Shown one piece after another: positions 45,161 to 49,048 of a stretch of 49,048 nt of DNA (positions within the stretch are counted from its first letter, which is position 1; each line of letters opens with the position of its first letter). The notes under the pieces are model-generated. The model was not told the origin of the DNA, made no database searches, and was given only the letters and a program-made list of their open reading frames with translations. The translations under genes were made by a program, and so were the position numbers. This stretch comes from Victivallales bacterium (GTDB taxonomy: Bacteria > Verrucomicrobiota > Lentisphaeria > Oligosphaerales > Oligosphaeraceae), in NCBI GenBank assembly GCA_017964325.1, contig JAGCSE010000023.1:1-49048 (forward strand), given 5' to 3'.

Positions 45161-46200
45161 TATTGAACTTCTTCAGAAATGAGAACGACATCAAATCCTC
45201 TGGTAGAGAGGCGGCCATATGCCTTGATCTTCACTGGTGACAAGAAGGCAATCCATGATTCCGGTAGTCATCCACATTCTATATCGTTCGTCGTTCAACC
45301 CGGACTTCATCTGTGACGACATGCTGGTCTCAGACCAGCACACAGGCGAAAGCCACACCTTGCAGATCCCATTCACAGTATTAATGTTTTTTGAAAAAAA
45401 TATCACTCAAAAACTTGAAAAATTAAAATTTTGGTGTACAGTAAAGGTGTAACATGAAAGAATTGAAAACAGTATCAAAGTCGAGTCATAATCATTATAA
45501 ACAACGTGGATTAATATTTGTAAAACCAACGGTGGTTGCGATGTAAAAAACGAAAATTATATACTATATTTAAATTTCTAAAGAAGAATATATAAGTTTC
45601 GCTAAAAAATTATCCATGAATGTATTCAACAAGAATTGTATTTTTTCCCTACTTTGTTTAATAATTCAGTATTCCCTAACAGTTTGACAATCAATTCAAA
45701 AACGATCACCAAAGGATAAAAAACAGCTTTGTTTTTTGTTCAATGGACATATTCATATCTGGCAACAAAACCATGATGAAGTGGTTTTGATAAAGTCCTT
45801 TTTGTCTGATCAACATCAATTATACGATGTCATTATCCTACCGTGGGTTACGAAGCTCCAGAGGCGCCTGCTTCATCCACGGCAAAAATCCTTTCGCCGC
45901 TACGCGGCCTGAAATCTATGCATGCACAGACTTTTGAGGGTCCCGTCTTCGGGATGATCCTGACTACTTTCCTGACAATTTTCACATTTTGTTCCTGTCT
46001 CACTCTTCTCATATTTTGACCAGGTATCATCTCGGATATTATACTGGCAATATAAGAAGAAAATCTATCTTTTGCTTAAGCACGGCTTCCTCCTGAAAAA
46101 CAGAATATAACTTAACTGACTGTGTGGATTGTATTTGTAAAATATAGTACCACAAGGAGCGAAAAATAATATGAGATAATCATCATATCAAAATGTATTC
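45161..46200. other. AT-rich stretch without a credible gene
   Basis: Several short open frames exist. One open frame of about 100 codons (45612-45911 +, containing LFNGHIHIWQQNHDEVV) has no start codon; a 30-codon frame follows a weak TTGAAA/TACAGT promoter-like pair near 45410-45442. These look like decayed genes. The minus-strand 45848-46030 frame has no ribosome-binding site. Confidence 0.4.
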
Positions 46201-46206
46201 AGAATA

Positions 46207-46480
46207 GCTTGGTTAAGAACAGGAATTAACCAGGTCCAACCGAGTTGGGCCTCCACGGTGGTGTCGTTGCTACGAAACAGCGACGCATAATACGGTCAGA
46301 CGTACGCAAAAGCGGCGGATTAAGGCAAAAAAGGTCCATAACAGAGGATAATGTCATTTCCTCTGTCTCCTGGACATGTGCGAATACCGGCAATTTAGGA
46401 GAATTGGAAATGATGACGTTGAAATCATTTCCCTTGTCTCCTAAAAATGTGTGAATACCAGCAACTTAGGAGAATTGGAA
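46207..46480 (+). promoter_or_regulatory. Conserved structured leader of sigma-like gene 2, with duplicated SD hairpin
   Basis: Same architecture as 40287-40493. GCTTGG/CCAGGT (46207-46235) keeps pairing through G-U changes; CGTTGC/GCGACG and CGC-AAAA-GCG follow. ACAGAGGA pairs with TCCTCTGT (about 46341-46366). The SD hairpin occurs twice, 71 bases apart: TCTCCT/AGGAGA (46366-46402) and TCTCCTAA/TTAGGAGA (46437-46473). Confidence 0.7.
46410..46454 (+). CDS. Upstream leader ORF, 14 codons
   Basis: MMTLKSFPLSPKNV, starting eight bases after the first AGGAG copy. Its codons cover the 5' arm (46437-46444) of the second SD hairpin, so a ribosome translating it would open that hairpin. Attenuation-like coupling is inferred. 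Confidence 0.5.
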   Translation: MMTLKSFPLSPKNV

Positions 46481-47104
46481 ATGATGAGGAAAGAATCTGG
46501 CGACTTCAAGCACACAAATTCGGAAATCGTTCGTTTTGAAGAAGATTATAAACTGATTATCTTTAGTGCTTGTAAAGCGGCAGGTTTAAGAAGATGCGAT
46601 TGGGAAGGCGTTGTAAACGAAATGCTTGTCAAGTTTTCTCGGGGACGAATCGAATACGACGGCTCCCGAGGAGCGAAGGCGACCAGTTACTACTATAGAA
46701 TCGCAAAGAATGTTGCGTTGGATGAATGCAGAAAGCAACGTTTGGTCGAACTTGATGACAACGAGATGGAACATGTTCTTGATGAACATGAACCTATCGT
46801 TCAGACTGAGATTGAGGATGAACGGCTTATCGTCACAGAAGCGATTCGACGGCTGGTAAAGGAAATGCGTGACAAGACAAAGGTGGAGATTTTGATTCGT
46901 TATGTGCTCAGTAAAGAAAATCGTGAAGATTTGGCAGAGGAATATGGTATTGACAATGATGATGTTTCGTTGGTTAAAACAAGATATCTCCCACGTTTAA
47001 AGCAACTTCTGATAGAAATACTGAGGGAAGACGAAGAGGGGAAGTTCAAAATCGGGAATTTCTCTGAGATACATTTTCTGCAGAAGTATATGAAGAACTG
47101 GTAG
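46481..47104 (+). CDS. Sigma-70-family-like regulator 2
   Basis: 207 residues, paralog of 40494-41120: HTNSEIVRFEEDYKLIIFSACKAAG, RRCDWEGVVNEM, RGRIEYDGSRGAKATSYYY, LAEEYGIDNDDVSLVKTRYLP and the shared ending YMKNW. ATG 46481 has AGGAG eight bases before; the GTG frame from 46451 reads through the leader. Likely DNA-binding regulator of transcription initiation. Confidence 0.72.
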   Translation: MMRKESGDFKHTNSEIVRFEEDYKLIIFSACKAAGLRRCDWEGVVNEMLVKFSRGRIEYDGSRGAKATSYYYRIAKNVALDECRKQRLVELDDNEMEHVLDEHEPIVQTEIEDERLIVTEAIRRLVKEMRDKTKVEILIRYVLSKENREDLAEEYGIDNDDVSLVKTRYLPRLKQLLIEILREDEEGKFKIGNFSEIHFLQKYMKNW

Positions 47105-47234
47105 TTCAAAGTCCCGCCGCCGGGCCGCTGGCCTGGTGGTGGTCTACTAGGATGGTTCGTTCATCTGGCTTGTCTAAAACAAATACAGATATAAATGAAT
47201 AGATTGAAAGGTTAACATCATTGATAACGTAATA

Positions 47235-47426
47235 TTACTGTGTTGGCCATAATTATCTTGACAAAAATTCCGCATGGTCGGTCAGAGGCTGTCGTTGTCT
47301 GGAAACAGAATTCCGTCGAGGAACGGCGCGTAACGTGGGGATGAAGACGCCCCTTGACATGGCACGCGGGACGCGCCACTGAAAATGGTCGGCAAGTAAT
47401 CTAATGATTTATGACCTGTACAGTAA
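47235..47426. mobile_element. Non-coding element B, related to element A
   Basis: TTACTGTGTTGGCCATAA and the complement of TTACTGTACAGGTCATAA (14 of 18 identical) bound a region that shares CCATA..TTGAC, GCATGGTC and the CACGCGGGACGCGCCAC segment with element A. No gene in 47105-47535. Confidence 0.55.
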
Positions 47427-47535
47427 GCTTTATCAGACGATGTGGATTTTTCAGATGAAAGCCACTGGGTGATTCCCCGTAGCGGATCACGGCGTTTTAT
47501 CTATCAATCATGAAAACAAAGGAACAAACGAGTAA

Positions 47536-48258
47536 ATGGAAAAGAAGAAACAGGAAGACGTGCTGAACATTTTAAGGGACTTTCTGGCATTGCCACATTC
47601 GTCGGATGCCGTTCTCGACAGATTCTCGGAACTGCCTGGAGCCGTCAGGGCGACAGATGAAGATGGCTTGGGCCATGTTTATGTTCCCTCCACCCGTCCT
47701 TCGCCAGTGCTGATGGTGGCGCATGCCGATGTTTTCATCGGTGAAGAAAACCCACCTGAATTGTTTGAAGACGATAAAATCATCTGCAATCCAGGGCATA
47801 TTCTCGGCGCGGACGATCGTGCCGGCTGCGCCATCATCTGGGCGCTCCGCCATTTGGGGCATGGCATACTCATTACCGACGAGGAGGAATTCGGCTGCTG
47901 GGGTGCGATGGATATCATGGAATATCATACTGAACTCCGAGAGGAGTTGCAGAGCCGTTACCAGTTCATGGTGGAATTTGACAGGAAAGGTCGAGATGAA
48001 TACAAATGTTATGATGTTGGTACCGAGGCATTCCGTCGCTATGTCGAAAAAATGACCGGCTTCCATGAGCCCGACCGTCGGTCCATTACGGATATTTCAG
48101 TTCTTGCGCGGGACATCTGCGGCGTCAACCTTTCCTGCGGATACATGAAGCACCATACAGAGGACGAATATATCGTCAAGTCTGGCTGGCTGAACACGTT
48201 ATACATTGCTGAAAAATGGTTGTCCTCCTCAGACCTGCCACGATTTGAACGTCAATAG
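47536..48258 (+). CDS. M20/M42-type zinc peptidase-like protein
   Basis: 240 residues. Di-zinc ligands: VAHADV, GADDRAGCA, TDEEEFGC, VEFDRKG and a late KHHTEDEY. This is the co-catalytic aminopeptidase layout, compact because the dimerisation domain is nearly absent. AAAGGA is about 13 bases before ATG. Substrate probably a short peptide. Confidence 0.82.
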   Translation: MEKKKQEDVLNILRDFLALPHSSDAVLDRFSELPGAVRATDEDGLGHVYVPSTRPSPVLMVAHADVFIGEENPPELFEDDKIICNPGHILGADDRAGCAIIWALRHLGHGILITDEEEFGCWGAMDIMEYHTELREELQSRYQFMVEFDRKGRDEYKCYDVGTEAFRRYVEKMTGFHEPDRRSITDISVLARDICGVNLSCGYMKHHTEDEYIVKSGWLNTLYIAEKWLSSSDLPRFERQ

Positions 48259-48516
48259 TCTTTCTTCATATCGTTTAATTTGAACAAAATGATGTGCACA
48301 ATGATTACTATAAAAATGGGCAGACTTAAATGGATATAACATAAATTATTATTTCTTGAAATAACCAAAAACAACTGAACTGTATGAATACTTTTTGTTT
48401 TCAGAGCTGTCCCAGTCCTCGTCAAAAATGACGAATTCATGGCGTGTTTGAGCGTAAAGTGCCTTGTTTTTTCAAAGCACCCTTTTTGTGTGTAAAAATA
48501 TTCAGGTTCAAATCCT

Positions 48517-49048
48517 TCAAAAGCCCTCGAAGCAGGGCTGGTAGGCCGTGCCCAGGCTTCCCCTGATGAGATGGTGGTGCCGTTCACGCGGCGTGTCGCA
48601 GCATTCGATCACGGCAGGCATCTTGAAATAATTCCACAGCACGGCCCGCAGAAGCGTGAACAGCCGGCAGAACTGGTGCCTCCATTTGTTCTGCCAGGCG
48701 ATGAAGCGGAGCAGGAGATATGCCGGCAGCGCCGTCCAGACCTGCCAGCGCACGGCGTTCTCGCTGTTGCCCAGGAAATCGGCCAGCTGCAGCGTCTGCT
48801 TCAGCTCCTTGAAGAACACCTCCACCCCCCAGCGGCACTGGCAGGGCTGGCAGATTGAGAACGCCGACCATTCGAAGTTGTTCGTAATGAAGGACATCTT
48901 CACCATCTTGCCCCTGACCTCGACCATGGCGGCCACCAGACGCAGCTCATTCGGGTAGTTCTCCCGGGTCTTCGGCCCGGACAGCCTTATCCGCTCGTCC
49001 GACAGCACGGCGCATTTTTTCCAGGCGTATTTACGCTTGCGTTTTTTC
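48517..49048 (-). mobile_element. IS4-family transposase, partial (5' end beyond window)
   Basis: The open frame enters from the right edge. CRWGVEVFFKELKQTL is the YREK signature (R-x3-E-x6-K) and GNSENAVRWQVWTALPAYLLL the following helix of IS4-type DDE transposases. Stop near 48517; the IS end is somewhere in 48390-48516 but cannot be fixed without the other terminus. Confidence 0.9.

Noticed and set aside
45848..46030. 60-codon minus-strand frame
   Set aside because: No ribosome-binding site, no family resemblance, in a decayed AT-rich stretch.
28900..48300. Prophage
   Set aside because: MoxR/VWA genes and a spare metK occur in large phages, but no capsid, terminase, tail or integrase gene is present, so I leave it as an alternative only.

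Overview
The window looks like chromosomal DNA of a gut-type bacterium, most likely from the Lentisphaerota/Victivallales side of the PVC group. That placement is an inference. It rests on a DUF4838 (alpha-glucuronidase-like) glycan protein, a fused fucokinase/GDP-fucose pyrophosphorylase, moderate base composition and leader-rich gene spacing. There is no rRNA gene or other phylogenetic marker here, and no tRNA gene that I could recognise.

Bases 1-9.6 kb (minus strand) hold an expanded type III restriction-modification locus. In transcription order it has a truncated DUF4391-like protein, a membrane-anchored coiled-coil protein with an in-frame 42-bp repeat, the Mod methyltransferase with an AT-rich central specificity region, an AlbA_2/Schlafen-like ATPase, about 970 bases of short tandem repeats, a HEPN-like protein, and the Res helicase-nuclease, which runs off the left edge. 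Bases 9.7-14.6 kb carry a secreted glycan-degradation pair. Bases 14.6-19.2 kb form a minus-strand operon: STAS protein, two glycosyltransferases, a CYTH-type phosphohydrolase, a calcineurin-like phosphoesterase and a PHP phosphatase. Bases 19.3-28.8 kb are metabolic genes: dut, an esterase, a phosphoesterase, GDPD, fucU, fkp and cstA. A 109-bp MITE-like insertion with perfect 10-bp flanking duplications separates fucU from fkp.

From 28.9 kb onward the character changes. There is a tandem AAA+ ATPase with two tiny paralogous proteins and a structured leader. Next comes a plus-strand cluster of a D(T/S)G aspartyl-protease-like protein, a MoxR ATPase, an HExxH + VWA protein and three ankyrin-like paralogs. 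After that come an orphan small RNA with its own promoter and terminator, a sigma-like regulator, a divergent S-adenosylmethionine synthetase, a protein made of a W/HPEF repeat, a second sigma-like regulator, an M20/M42-type peptidase and an IS4-family transposase cut by the right edge. Non-coding blocks at about 33 kb recur in inverted orientation at about 44.8 kb and bracket most of this cluster.

The most unusual observation is a repeated RNA element. Both sigma-like genes are preceded by a roughly 200-nt conserved leader that folds into several stems and ends in a hairpin burying the Shine-Dalgarno sequence. The second copy carries an extra 71-bp duplication with a 14-codon upstream ORF. 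The free small RNA at 40.0-40.2 kb shares the leader core (CCAACC ... GGTGG) but lacks a gene. This looks like a candidate undescribed cis/trans RNA regulatory system controlling sigma-factor-like proteins, adjacent to the MoxR/VWA/protease/ankyrin cluster.
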